A DNA stretch of 64,000 nt from Hyaloraphidium curvatum (Eukaryota > Monoblepharomycota > Hyaloraphidiomycetes > Hyaloraphidiales > Hyaloraphidiaceae): assembly GCA_025558095.1 (NCBI GenBank), contig JAIVFI010000028.1:186001-250000 (forward strand). Reading direction: 5' to 3'. The notes below the pieces were generated by a model that was given only the letters and a program-made list of their open reading frames with translations, was not told where the DNA came from and ran no database searches. Both the position numbers and the translations under genes were made by a program. This document shows, one piece after another, positions 39,500-47,556 of this stretch. Within the stretch, counting starts at the first letter, position 1. Every line of letters begins with the position of its first letter.

Positions 39500-41118
39500 G
39501 GCTCCCCAGCACCGGCCTCCACGACCGCCTTGCCGTCTTCCGTCCCGCCAACCACCCTCCGCCCCGAGATCTCGACCCGAAGTACGGCACCTGGGAAATG
39601 ACCCCTGGGGAACAGCACGTTGCTCCCCCCGCCCAGCACCATCAGCGGCATCCGTCCCGCCAGCGCGCGGCCGGTGCGCAGGGCGTCGTCCGCGGTGCGG
39701 ATGGGGACCAGCAGGGCACAGGTGGCGGGGAGGTGCAGGGTGGTGAGCTCCGAGAGGTCGGCGTCGGCGATCGTGCCTTCCGGCAGCCCGTTCAGCACGG
39801 CATCAGGGAGAGTGCCGCACGCCGTGGCCCCGCGCAGCCGCACGACGTCCGCGCCCAGGCCCCGCAACTTGCCCTCCAGGTCCTCGTAGCCCCTGTCCAC
39901 CACGCCGGCCCTCGCGACCACCGTCGTCCCCGGCGCCGCCAGCGCCGCGATCAGCAGCGCCGCCGCGCCCCTCAGGTCCTTCCCCCTCACATGGGTCGCA
40001 CCCATCAGCACCTGCGTCCCCCGCACGTGCATATCTCCCCCTTTTGAGGAGATTTCGGCGCCCATGCGGGCGAGCTCGCCGGCGTGCGAGGTGCGCCGGG
40101 GGTACACCGCGTCTGACACGGTGCACTCGCGGCCGGGGGGGAGGAGGCAGCACAGGGCGGTGTAGGGCTGCTGCAGGTCAGTCAAGAAGGCGGGGTGGTC
40201 CCCCGCCGCAATGCTGGGCGGGGTTGGACGGACCGCGGGGGAGGTGGGTGACCGGATTCGGATGCCGTCGGGGAGGGAGTCGACGGTACATCCGGCGGCG
40301 CGGAGGGCATCGACGAGGGATTCCAGATGCTGGAGCTCGGCGCCTTGCACCAGCACGTCGCCGCCACATGCGGCCGCGGCGATCATGAAGGTGCCCGCCT
40401 CGGTGCGGTCGGGCATGACCGAGTGGGAGGCGCCGGCGAGGGTCTCGGCTCCGCGGATGCGGATGGTCCGCGTGCCGGCGCCCGAAATGGAGGCGCCCAT
40501 CTTTGTCAGGAGGGATGCGACGTCGGCCACCTCGGGGTCCAGCGCCGCGTTGTCGATAACACTCTCGCCAGGGGCCAGCGCGGCCAGCATCAGCGCGTTC
40601 ATGGTCCCCGTCACCGTCGGCCTGCGGAATTCGATGCGTGCGGCACTGATCGGCCCGCGGGCCTCGATCTCCCCGTCCTCGCCAGTGGCAACGACGGCGC
40701 CCATCTGCCGCAGCACGCCGACGTGCATGTCGAGCGGGCGCGGCCCGATGGCGCACCCCCCCGGCGGCGCGGGCAGGTGCGAGCGTCCGAGCCGTGCGGT
40801 GAGGCCGAGCAGCAGCACGGCGGCGCGGGACGCGGTGCACAGCGCCGGCGGCGGAGGCGGGGCAAGCCCCCGCGGGCACGGCCCCACGGCCACCGTCCCG
40901 TCCGGCAGCCGCCCGGCGGGGCACCCGATCGCCCGCAGCAGCCGCATCGCGCAGTCGACGTCGGCGATGCGCGGCACGTTGGCCAGCCGCGTCCTCGCGG
41001 AGCCCAGCGCCGCGGCGAACAGGCAGCCCAGCGCGGCGTTCTTGGAGCCCGCCACGGCCACCGCGCCGAGCAGCGGGCGGCCGCCGCGGACGACGAACGC
41101 GCCGCCGTCGTCGTCCAT
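38752..41118 (-). CDS. murA-murB fusion: MurA-MurB fusion, copy 1 (UDP-GlcNAc enolpyruvyltransferase / UDP-MurNAc dehydrogenase)
   Basis: A single exon of 788 residues. Residues 1 to about 440 are MurA: GSKNAALGCL (Lys-Asn pair binding UDP-GlcNAc), active-site Cys and Arg in PPGGCAIGPRPLDMH, TVTGTMNALMLAAL, catalytic Asp in AFLTDLQQPYTAL, DLRGAAALLIA and VDRGYEDLEGKL. From about 475 it is MurB: LGGGSNVLF (FAD loop), IPGTAGGAPVQNVGAYG, GHRDSAFKSEKGRY, catalytic Ser in SSGSFFKNPV and a C-terminal Glu region (REFAVRLEVEP). MurA adds enolpyruvate to UDP-GlcNAc; MurB reduces it to UDP-MurNAc with NADPH. The protein is probably cytosolic (no targeting signal). It is head-to-head with a glycosyltransferase gene at 41190. 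Bacterial origin is inferred. Confidence 0.92.
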   Translation of the reverse strand: MDDDGGAFVVRGGRPLLGAVAVAGSKNAALGCLFAAALGSARTRLANVPRIADVDCAMRLLRAIGCPAGRLPDGTVAVGPCPRGLAPPPPPALCTASRAAVLLLGLTARLGRSHLPAPPGGCAIGPRPLDMHVGVLRQMGAVVATGEDGEIEARGPISAARIEFRRPTVTGTMNALMLAALAPGESVIDNAALDPEVADVASLLTKMGASISGAGTRTIRIRGAETLAGASHSVMPDRTEAGTFMIAAAACGGDVLVQGAELQHLESLVDALRAAGCTVDSLPDGIRIRSPTSPAVRPTPPSIAAGDHPAFLTDLQQPYTALCCLLPPGRECTVSDAVYPRRTSHAGELARMGAEISSKGGDMHVRGTQVLMGATHVRGKDLRGAAALLIAALAAPGTTVVARAGVVDRGYEDLEGKLRGLGADVVRLRGATACGTLPDAVLNGLPEGTIADADLSELTTLHLPATCALLVPIRTADDALRTGRALAGRMPLMVLGGGSNVLFPRGHFPGAVLRVEISGRRVVGGTEDGKAVVEAGAGEPWDAFVRWTIGQDLGGLENLALIPGTAGGAPVQNVGAYGASVSDHFRSLDAVDLHLGKLETWDAERCAFGHRDSAFKSEKGRYLIISVRFALPRADWAWVARLSYPALAARAARDPCDRPTPAQVARWVEEVRRASFPDPEGRCSSGSFFKNPVMRGDALRALLARAPDCSRLEIGASEGTLVHAGWMIERCGLKGRRRGGARVSDKHGLWLLNGGGATGADVWLLGVEVAAAVEREFAVRLEVEPCVY

Positions 41119-41189
41119 CGGCCGGGGCCTTGGCCGGACGCGAGGACAGCCATGCGGACGCCGGAATTAAACAACCAACCGACGGCGGG
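41119..41189. promoter_or_regulatory. Bidirectional intergenic region of MurAB copy 1 and glycosyltransferase A
   Basis: Only 71 bp separate the two start codons (or 11 bp if the glycosyltransferase starts at 41130). Promoter elements for both genes must overlap here or lie inside the coding regions. No specific motif was recognised. Confidence 0.5.
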
Positions 41190-41981
41190 ATGGGCACCGT
41201 CCGCCGGCTGGCGCAGTCTTGCTCCACGGCCGCCGCGCTGCTGCTGCTGCTGCTCCTTCCCCGGGCCCGGCGGCCCGACGCCGGCCGGCCGCCGCGGCAC
41301 CCTCGCGGCGCCCCGCTCATCGCCAACGCGACCACCGCGATCGTCGTTTCCTACCGGTACGGCCACCTCGCGGCTCACGCCCTCGAGACGGCGCTGGCCC
41401 AGACCCGCCCCTTCGATTTCATCTGGTTCGCCGACGATGCCGCCGGCGACTGCGCGCACCTCCCCGCGCTCTACCCCGAGGTCTCGTTCTTCCTCCGGCG
41501 GGAACGCCTCGGCACGGTGGCCAACTTCCAGGACCTCCTGGACCGCGTGTCCACCGAGCGCTTCGCCTTCTTCGGCGCCGACAACTGGCTCCGCGAGGAC
41601 CTGCACGAACGCCTGGCGTCGCACGCCGCGGACGCGGTCAAGTACGACCTCGCGGTCGTCGGCGACCCCCGCGGCGAGTCGTACGCCGTCCGGCACCACG
41701 GCGGCCCGGCCCGCAGGCAGATGCGCCGCGAACCGGGCTGGTGGCACTGGGACATGTCGTCGCTGCACAGCGGGTCGATGCTCCTCCGGACCGCCGCCGT
41801 GCGCGCCGCGGGGGGGTACGCGGGGACCAGCCGCAGGGCCGGGATGGGGGCCGAAGCGCGGAGGACGGAGGAGGACAGGGACCTATACGCGGCGATGCTG
41901 GCGCGCAACGCCAGCGTGGTGCACGTGCCCGAGGCGCTGCTGTACTACCGCCGGCACAGGGCAAACCACAACCCGCCATGA
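41190..41981 (+). CDS. Membrane-anchored GT-A glycosyltransferase A (GT2-like)
   Basis: 263 residues from ATG 41190; an in-frame ATG at 41130 would add 20. A signal anchor (STAAALLLLLLLPRARR) leads to a compact GT-A-like domain: TTAIVVSYRYGHLAAHALE, PFDFIWFADDAAGD, LGTVANFQDLLDRVSTERF, then FFGADNWLREDL, where ADN probably serves as the metal-binding DxD. Later SSLHSGSMLLRTAAVRAAGGY and EALLYYRRHRANHNP are shared by all three local copies. An NATT sequon follows the stem. It would act in the ER/Golgi lumen or at the surface. The sugar donor is unknown; pairing with MurA-MurB suggests a muramic-type donor, which is inference. Confidence 0.7.
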   Translation: MGTVRRLAQSCSTAAALLLLLLLPRARRPDAGRPPRHPRGAPLIANATTAIVVSYRYGHLAAHALETALAQTRPFDFIWFADDAAGDCAHLPALYPEVSFFLRRERLGTVANFQDLLDRVSTERFAFFGADNWLREDLHERLASHAADAVKYDLAVVGDPRGESYAVRHHGGPARRQMRREPGWWHWDMSSLHSGSMLLRTAAVRAAGGYAGTSRRAGMGAEARRTEEDRDLYAAMLARNASVVHVPEALLYYRRHRANHNPP

Positions 41982-42560
41982 GAGGGAGGTGGGCCTCGCG
42001 GGCGTGGCCGGATCGGTTTCGCTGGGTCTCGATTCCTATTAGGCACTTCGCACGGTGGCGACTCAAGTTGTGTCGACCCCCCCGCACGTGGGACGACGGT
42101 CGGCCGGCCTCGCCGCCGCGGCTGGATGCCATCAAGTAGAAGGGCGAGGTCCACGCTCGTACCGTACCGCAGTCGTCGAAGCCACCACGCGCCAGCCTTG
42201 ACGCCGCCGCTGCAGAACCGAAAATGGATTCCCATGATCACGAATCCCGGCCGGGCTTTCTTGAGCACCGCTGGATGCCCGCAGCCGCGATTGCCGGGCA
42301 CGTCACGCGACGAACGTGCCGTTTTCGACCGGAAAGGGCAGCTGCAGAGGTGGTCTTAACCCCGGAAGCGGCCCTTTCGGAAACCACACGTGCCACGCTG
42401 CCGCTATCGGAACCGTCCCAGCGTCCGACCACCGGGAAGAATCTTGATCGGCCGTCGATGTACCGGACATTAATCGACGCAGGGTGCGGGCGATGCCCCG
42501 TTTTTCGGGACGCGTAAACAACCCGCCACCAATCGGGTCTTGGTGCGGACAAACGCCGAC
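41982..42560. other. Intergenic region between glycosyltransferases A and B
   Basis: About 580 bp with mixed base composition. No open frame with protein-like sequence, RNA gene or repeat was recognised. It should hold the promoter of copy B. Confidence 0.5.
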
Positions 42561-43397
42561 ATGGGCATCGACCGCCGGCTCGCGCCGCCAATCGCGGTAG
42601 CCGCGTGCCTGCTGACGGCCTGGGGTCCGTGGCATGCCGCTGCCCCCGCTCCGCCGGCCGCCCCCGGCGCGGCGGGCATTCCGGGCGCCGCATCGCCAGA
42701 GTGGCCGCCCCGCCACCCGCCGGGCGAGCCGCTCATCCCGAACGCCACGACGGCGATCTTTGCCTCGTTCAAATACGGCCACCTGGCGGCCCACGCCCTC
42801 GAGACGGCGCTCGCGCAGACCCGCCCCTTTGATTTCATATGGTTCGCCGACGACGCCGCGGGCGACTGCGCGCACCTCCCAGCGCTGTACCCCGAGGTCA
42901 CCTTCATCTTGCGCCCCGTGCGCCTCGGCACGGTTGCCAACTTCCAGGACCTGCTGGACCGCGTGGCCACGGAGCGGTACCTCTTCTTTGGCGCCGACAA
43001 CTGGCTACGCGAGGACCTACACGAGAAGCTGGCATCCGCCGACGCCGACGTCGTCAAGTACGACCGGACCGTCGTCGGCGACCCGCACGGGGAATCGGGG
43101 CTGGTGCGGCACCACGGCGGCCCCACCCGCAGGCAGATGCGCCGCAGCCCCGACGGGTGGCGCTGGGACATGGCCTCGCTGCACAGCGGGTCGATGCTCC
43201 TCCGGACCGCTGCCGTGCGTGCCGCGGCGGGTTACGCGGGGACCAGCAGCAGGGCGGGGATGGGCGCCGGGGCGCGGAGGGCCAACGAGGACGCGGACCT
43301 GTACGCGGCGCTGAGGGCGCGCAACGCGAGCGTGGTGCACGTGCCGGAGGCGCTGCTGTACTACAGGCGGCACAGGGCGAATTTCAATCCGTCGTGA
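42561..43397 (+). CDS. Membrane-anchored GT-A glycosyltransferase B (GT2-like)
   Basis: 278 residues from ATG 42561. A hydrophobic N terminus (APPIAVAACLLTAW) and a Pro/Ala stem precede the same domain as copy A: PFDFIWFADDAAGD, LGTVANFQDLLDRVATER, FFGADNWLREDLHEKL, ASLHSGSMLLRTAAVR and EALLYYRRHRANFNPS. It is a tandem duplicate of A in the same orientation, but several segments (ADADVVKYDR, VGDPHGES) are closer to C. This copy alone has no MurA-MurB partner next to it. Confidence 0.7.
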   Translation: MGIDRRLAPPIAVAACLLTAWGPWHAAAPAPPAAPGAAGIPGAASPEWPPRHPPGEPLIPNATTAIFASFKYGHLAAHALETALAQTRPFDFIWFADDAAGDCAHLPALYPEVTFILRPVRLGTVANFQDLLDRVATERYLFFGADNWLREDLHEKLASADADVVKYDRTVVGDPHGESGLVRHHGGPTRRQMRRSPDGWRWDMASLHSGSMLLRTAAVRAAAGYAGTSSRAGMGAGARRANEDADLYAALRARNASVVHVPEALLYYRRHRANFNPS

Positions 43398-43820
43398 GGC
43401 GGTGCCGGATGCGCGGGATCGGCTGTACAGTATCTCGTCGTTGGATATAACATGGGATCGGCCGCCGCCGCCCCAAACCCAGAGGGATATCGCAGCCCGC
43501 CGCGCCGGGCCTCCCCGCCCATCCCTCTCCAAGCCTGCCCGTCTTCCCCGCTGGCGGTTCCGACAGCGCCTCCGCGTCCCCGAGCGCGGAGCCCAGCCCC
43601 TTCGTGGCCGGCGGGCCGGGGGTGCACGGCGCCGGCCTTGCGACGGGGCACGGGCCGGCGACCCGGCCACGCACGGGGCCGGGTGGTGGCACTGCTCTGA
43701 CGAAGCTGTAACAGAAGCGTCGTTCGGGCGATGATGGATTCGGAGTGCGCCCAACGAGCGGTCCCAAATGATCGGGTCGCTGCTTTCCCATGCTGAGGCG
43801 CCGCGCCGATCGCCCCGCCC
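43398..43820. other. Intergenic region between convergent glycosyltransferases B and C
   Basis: About 420 bp of shared 3' flank. Several ORFs overlap here but none has family motifs. No RNA gene or repeat recognised. Confidence 0.5.
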
Positions 43821-44699
43821 TCACGACGGATTGAAGTTGGTCCTGTGCCGGCGGTAGTAGATCAGCGGCTCGGGCACGTGCACCACGGTCGCGTTGCGCC
43901 GGCGCAGCGCCTCGTACAGGTCTTGGTCCTCCGCGGTCTTCTGCACCGCGACGCCCGCCCCGGCCACGCGGGACGTTCCCTTGTACCCGCCCGCGGCGCG
44001 CACAGCCGCCGTACGGAGTAACATCGACCCGCTGTGCAGGAAGGTCATGTTCCAGTACCAGCCGTCCGCCGCGCGGGTGAGCTCCGGGCCGGCGTGGAAC
44101 TTCACCACCTCCGACGTCCCGTGGGGGTCCCCGACAATCGACCGGTCGTACTTGACCACGTCGGCGTCGGCGGATGCCAGCTTCTCGTGGAGGTCCTCGC
44201 GCAGCCAGTTGTCGGCACCGAGGAACAGGTAGCGCTCGGTCGCGACGCGGTCCAGCAGGTCCTGGAAGTTGGCCACCGTGCCGAGGCGTTCCCGCCGGAG
44301 GATGAAGGTGACCTCGGGGTAGAGCGCTGGGAGGTGCGCGCAGTCGCCCGCGGCGTCGTCGGCAAACCAGATGAAATCGAAGGGGCGGGTCTGCGAGAGA
44401 GCGGTTTCGAGGGCGTGCGCCGCCAGGTGGCCATATTTGAACGAGGCAAAGATCGCCGTCGTTGCGTTGGGGAGCAGCGGAGCGCCCGGCGGGTGCCGCG
44501 GCGGCCAGGCGGGGGGGTCGCTGTGCGCCGCGGTAGCCGGGGTTGCTGTGTCGCGTGGGGGCGCATCGTGGAGGCTAGCGGGTGGCGGCGTCGTTGTTGC
44601 CGCGGCGTTCCAGTGCATCGGGGCCGCCACGAGCAGCAACAGCGCGGCGGCGGCGGCAGCGGCAATGGGCAAGGCCCACCGGCGGGCCCCGGCGCCCAT
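43821..44699 (-). CDS. Membrane-anchored GT-A glycosyltransferase C (GT2-like)
   Basis: 292 residues from ATG 44699, chosen because a signal anchor (ALPIAAAAAAALLLLVAA) follows; the open frame extends upstream into the MurA-MurB gene on the other strand. The stem is longer than in A and B. The domain keeps PFDFIWFADDAAGD, LGTVANFQDLLDRVATER, FLGADNWLREDLHEKL, MTFLHSGSMLLRTAAVR and EPLIYYRRHRTNFNPS. The central part (VVKFHAGPELTRAADG) differs most from A and B and may set acceptor choice. It is head-to-head with MurA-MurB copy 2, mirroring copy A and copy 1. Confidence 0.7.
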   Translation of the reverse strand: MGAGARRWALPIAAAAAAALLLLVAAPMHWNAAATTTPPPASLHDAPPRDTATPATAAHSDPPAWPPRHPPGAPLLPNATTAIFASFKYGHLAAHALETALSQTRPFDFIWFADDAAGDCAHLPALYPEVTFILRRERLGTVANFQDLLDRVATERYLFLGADNWLREDLHEKLASADADVVKYDRSIVGDPHGTSEVVKFHAGPELTRAADGWYWNMTFLHSGSMLLRTAAVRAAGGYKGTSRVAGAGVAVQKTAEDQDLYEALRRRNATVVHVPEPLIYYRRHRTNFNPS

Positions 44700-44895
44700 C
44701 CCGGTTGCTGCTGAAGTAGAGGGCTTCCGGCACGGAGCAACAACGTCGATTATCGTCACCGCAGCCCCCGCCCGGGTATCCGTTTCGAGCGATGCAAACG
44801 AGAAAGGGACGGATGAAACAAGGGATGCCGGCGGCTTGCGGCCATCCGGCCACTCAATCGAGGGACGAAGAGCAACAAAACAAGGCACGCCCGGG
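44700..44895. promoter_or_regulatory. Bidirectional intergenic region of glycosyltransferase C and MurAB copy 2
   Basis: 196 bp between the two start codons. The MurA frame is open through it (an ORF reaches back to 44371), but conserved MurA sequence begins only at 44896. No specific promoter motif was recognised. Confidence 0.5.
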
Positions 44896-47280
44896 ATGGA
44901 GGACGACGGCGGCGCGTTTGCCGTACGCGGCGGCCGTCCGCTTTTCGGCACCGTCGCCGTGTCGGGCTCGAAAAACGCCGCGCTGGGTTGCCTCTTTGCC
45001 GCGTCCCTCGGGCGCGGCGAAACGCTCCTGGCCAACGTGCCGCGCATCGCCGACGTCGACGCGGCGATGGAGCTGCTGCGGGCCATCGGATGCCCCGCCG
45101 ACCGGTTGGCGGACGGCACGGTGGCGGCGGGGCCCATGGCCGGCCCCGGTCCGCGGGATCACCAAGCGGCGGCGGCCCCCCCAGCGGCCCTCTGCGCGCG
45201 ATTCCGGTACTCGATATTGCTGCTCGGCCTGACAACGCGCTTGGGACTCTCCTGCCTGCCCGCGCCGCCCGGGGGGTGCGCCATCGGGCCGCGCCCGCTC
45301 GACATGCACGTCGGCGTGCTGCGGGAGATGGGCGCAGTCGTTGCCATTGGCGAGGACGGGGAGATTGAGGCCCGCGGGCCGATCAGTCCCGCACGCATCG
45401 AATTCCGCAGGCCGACGGTGACGGGGACCATGAACGCGCTGATGCTGGCGGCTCTGGCCCCTGGCGAGAGTGTTATCGACAACGCGGCCGTCGACCCCGA
45501 GGTGGCCGACGTCGCATCCCTCCTGACAAAGATGGGCGCCTCCATTTCGGGCGCCGGCACGCGGACCATCCGCATCCGCGGAGCCGAGACCCTCGCCGGC
45601 GCCTCCCACTCGGTCATGCCCGACCGCACCGAGGCGGGCACCTTCATGATCGCCGCGGCCGCATGTGGCGGCGACGTGCTAGTGCAAGGCGCCGAGCTCC
45701 AGCATCTGGAATCCCTCGTCGATGCCCTCCGCGCCGCCGGATGCACCGTCGACCCCCTCCCCGACGGCATCCGAATCCGGTCACCCACCTCCCCCGCGGT
45801 CCGCCCAACCCCGCCCAGCATTGCGGCGGGGGACCACCCCGCCTTCTTGACTGACCTGCAGCAGCCCTACACCGCCCTTTGCTGCCTCCTCCCTCCCGGA
45901 AGCGCGTGCACAGTCTCAGACGGCGTGTACCCCCGGCGCACCGCGCACGCCGGCGAGCTCGCGCGGATGGGCGCCGACATCTCCTCAAAAGGGGGCACCA
46001 TGCACGTGCGCGGGACCAAGGCGCTGTTGGGCGCCACCCACGTGAGGGGGAGGGACCTGAGGGGCGCGGCGGCGCTGCTGATCGCCGCAATGGCGGCGCC
46101 GGGGACAACGGTGGTCGCGGGGGCGAGCGTGGCGGACAGGGGCTACGAGAATTTGGAGGGCAAGCTGCGCGGGCTGGGCGCGGACGTCGTTCGGCTGCGC
46201 GGGGCCACGGCGTTCGGCACTCTCCCTGATGCCGTCCTGCGCGGTCTTCCGGGCGGCACGATCGCCGACGCCGACCTCTCGGAGCTCACCACCCTGCACC
46301 TCCCCGCCACCTGCGCCCTGCTGGTCCCCATCCGCACCGCGGACGACGCCCTGCGCACCGGCCGCGCGCTGGCGGGACGGATGCCGCTGATGGTGCTGGG
46401 CGGGGGGAGCAACGTGCTGTTCCCCAGGGGTCATTTCCCAGGTGCCGTACTTCGGGTCGAGATCTCGAGGCGGAGGGTGGTTGGCGGGACGGAAGACGGC
46501 AAGGTGGTCGTGGAGGCCGGTGCTGGGGAGCCGTGGGACGCCTTTGTCCGGTGGACGATCGGACAGGGCCTTGGGGGGCTCGAGAACCTCGCGCTGATCC
46601 CCGGCACGGCCGGCGGTGCGCCGGTGCAGAACGTCGGTGCGTACGGCGCGTCCGTGTCGGACCATTTCCGCTCCCTGGATGCGGTGGACCTTCATCTGGG
46701 GAAGCTCGAGACCTGGGACGCCGAACGGTGCGCATTTGGGCACAGGGACTCGGCATTCAAGAGCGAGAAGGGGCGATATCTGATCATCAGCGTGCGATTC
46801 GCGCTGCCACGGGCCGACTGGGCATGGGTAGCCCGGCTTTCGTACCCCGCCCTTGCGGCGCGAGCGGCGCGGGACCCGTGCGATCGGCCTACCCCTGCGC
46901 AGGTGGCACGTTGGGTCGAAGAGGTGCGCCGCGCGTCGTTCCCCGATCCGGAGGGCAGGTGCAGCTCGGGGAGCTTCTTTAAGAACCCGGTGATGCGTGG
47001 GGATGCGCTGCGAGCGCTGCTTGCCCGCGCCCCAGATTGCTCCCGTCTCGAGATCGGCGCCTCCGAGGGGACCCTGGTGCACGCGGGGTGGATGATCGAG
47101 CGGTGCGGGCTCAAAGGACGCCGGAGGGGCGGGGCGAGGGTGTCGGACAAGCACGGGCTGTGGCTGCTGAACGGGGGCGGGGCGACGGGCGCGGACGTGT
47201 GGCTGCTGGGGGTCGAGGTGGCGGCGGCGGTGGAGAGGGAGTTTGGGGTGCGCCTCGAGGTCGAGCCGTGCGTGTACTAA
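44896..47280 (+). CDS. murA-murB fusion: MurA-MurB fusion, copy 2 (UDP-GlcNAc enolpyruvyltransferase / UDP-MurNAc dehydrogenase)
   Basis: A single exon of 794 residues, the inverted paralogue of 38752-41118. ATG 44896 matches the start of copy 1 (MEDDGGAFAVRGGRP against MDDDGGAFVVRGGRP). MurA part: GSKNAALGCL, PPGGCAIGPRPLDMH, AFLTDLQQPYTAL, ADRGYENLEGKL. MurB part: LGGGSNVLF, IPGTAGGAPVQNVGAYG, RDSAFKSEKGRY, SSGSFFKNPV. It differs most from copy 1 near residues 75-110, where it has a longer loop (GPMAGPGPRDHQAAAAPP), and at scattered sites between MurA and MurB. All catalytic residues seen in copy 1 are kept. It is head-to-head with glycosyltransferase C. Both copies are probably functional. 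Confidence 0.92.
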   Translation: MEDDGGAFAVRGGRPLFGTVAVSGSKNAALGCLFAASLGRGETLLANVPRIADVDAAMELLRAIGCPADRLADGTVAAGPMAGPGPRDHQAAAAPPAALCARFRYSILLLGLTTRLGLSCLPAPPGGCAIGPRPLDMHVGVLREMGAVVAIGEDGEIEARGPISPARIEFRRPTVTGTMNALMLAALAPGESVIDNAAVDPEVADVASLLTKMGASISGAGTRTIRIRGAETLAGASHSVMPDRTEAGTFMIAAAACGGDVLVQGAELQHLESLVDALRAAGCTVDPLPDGIRIRSPTSPAVRPTPPSIAAGDHPAFLTDLQQPYTALCCLLPPGSACTVSDGVYPRRTAHAGELARMGADISSKGGTMHVRGTKALLGATHVRGRDLRGAAALLIAAMAAPGTTVVAGASVADRGYENLEGKLRGLGADVVRLRGATAFGTLPDAVLRGLPGGTIADADLSELTTLHLPATCALLVPIRTADDALRTGRALAGRMPLMVLGGGSNVLFPRGHFPGAVLRVEISRRRVVGGTEDGKVVVEAGAGEPWDAFVRWTIGQGLGGLENLALIPGTAGGAPVQNVGAYGASVSDHFRSLDAVDLHLGKLETWDAERCAFGHRDSAFKSEKGRYLIISVRFALPRADWAWVARLSYPALAARAARDPCDRPTPAQVARWVEEVRRASFPDPEGRCSSGSFFKNPVMRGDALRALLARAPDCSRLEIGASEGTLVHAGWMIERCGLKGRRRGGARVSDKHGLWLLNGGGATGADVWLLGVEVAAAVEREFGVRLEVEPCVY
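46533..47280 (+). repeat. Inverted-repeat arm 2 (MurB end of copy 2)
   Basis: Partner of 38752-39499. Recombination between the arms would invert the roughly 7-kb segment that holds the three glycosyltransferase genes. Confidence 0.85.
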
Positions 47281-47556
47281 GCGGGGCAGGGTCGGGGAGG
47301 AGAGAGGGGCAGTGAGGCGTCGCGCAAAACGAGGCCGAACGCCGGCCGGGAACGCTCACCACTCCCCTCGTTTTCTTCATCGCCGGCGCCCCGTCCTCCG
47401 CGCCCCCAACCGCGACAGTGCCGGCGCCTTGACTGAAGCGACCAATCTTCCTTTTGTGTCCCGGAGCCGAAGAGCGACGAACGCCACGTCACGCACGCTG
47501 CCGCAAGGGAGGACCACAAAGTCGGCATCGTCGTCAACCAGCCCGAAGAGAAGCGC

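Noticed and set aside
37882-40047. Plus-strand ORF of 721 codons across mL38 and MurA-MurB
   Set aside because: Antisense shadow without motifs; conserved MurB and mL38 lie on the minus strand.
41119-41189. Whole 38.7-47.3 kb block as bacterial contamination
   Set aside because: The duplicated genes are interleaved with signal-anchored eukaryote-style glycosyltransferases and flanked by intron-bearing genes with the same base composition; only read data could settle it fully.
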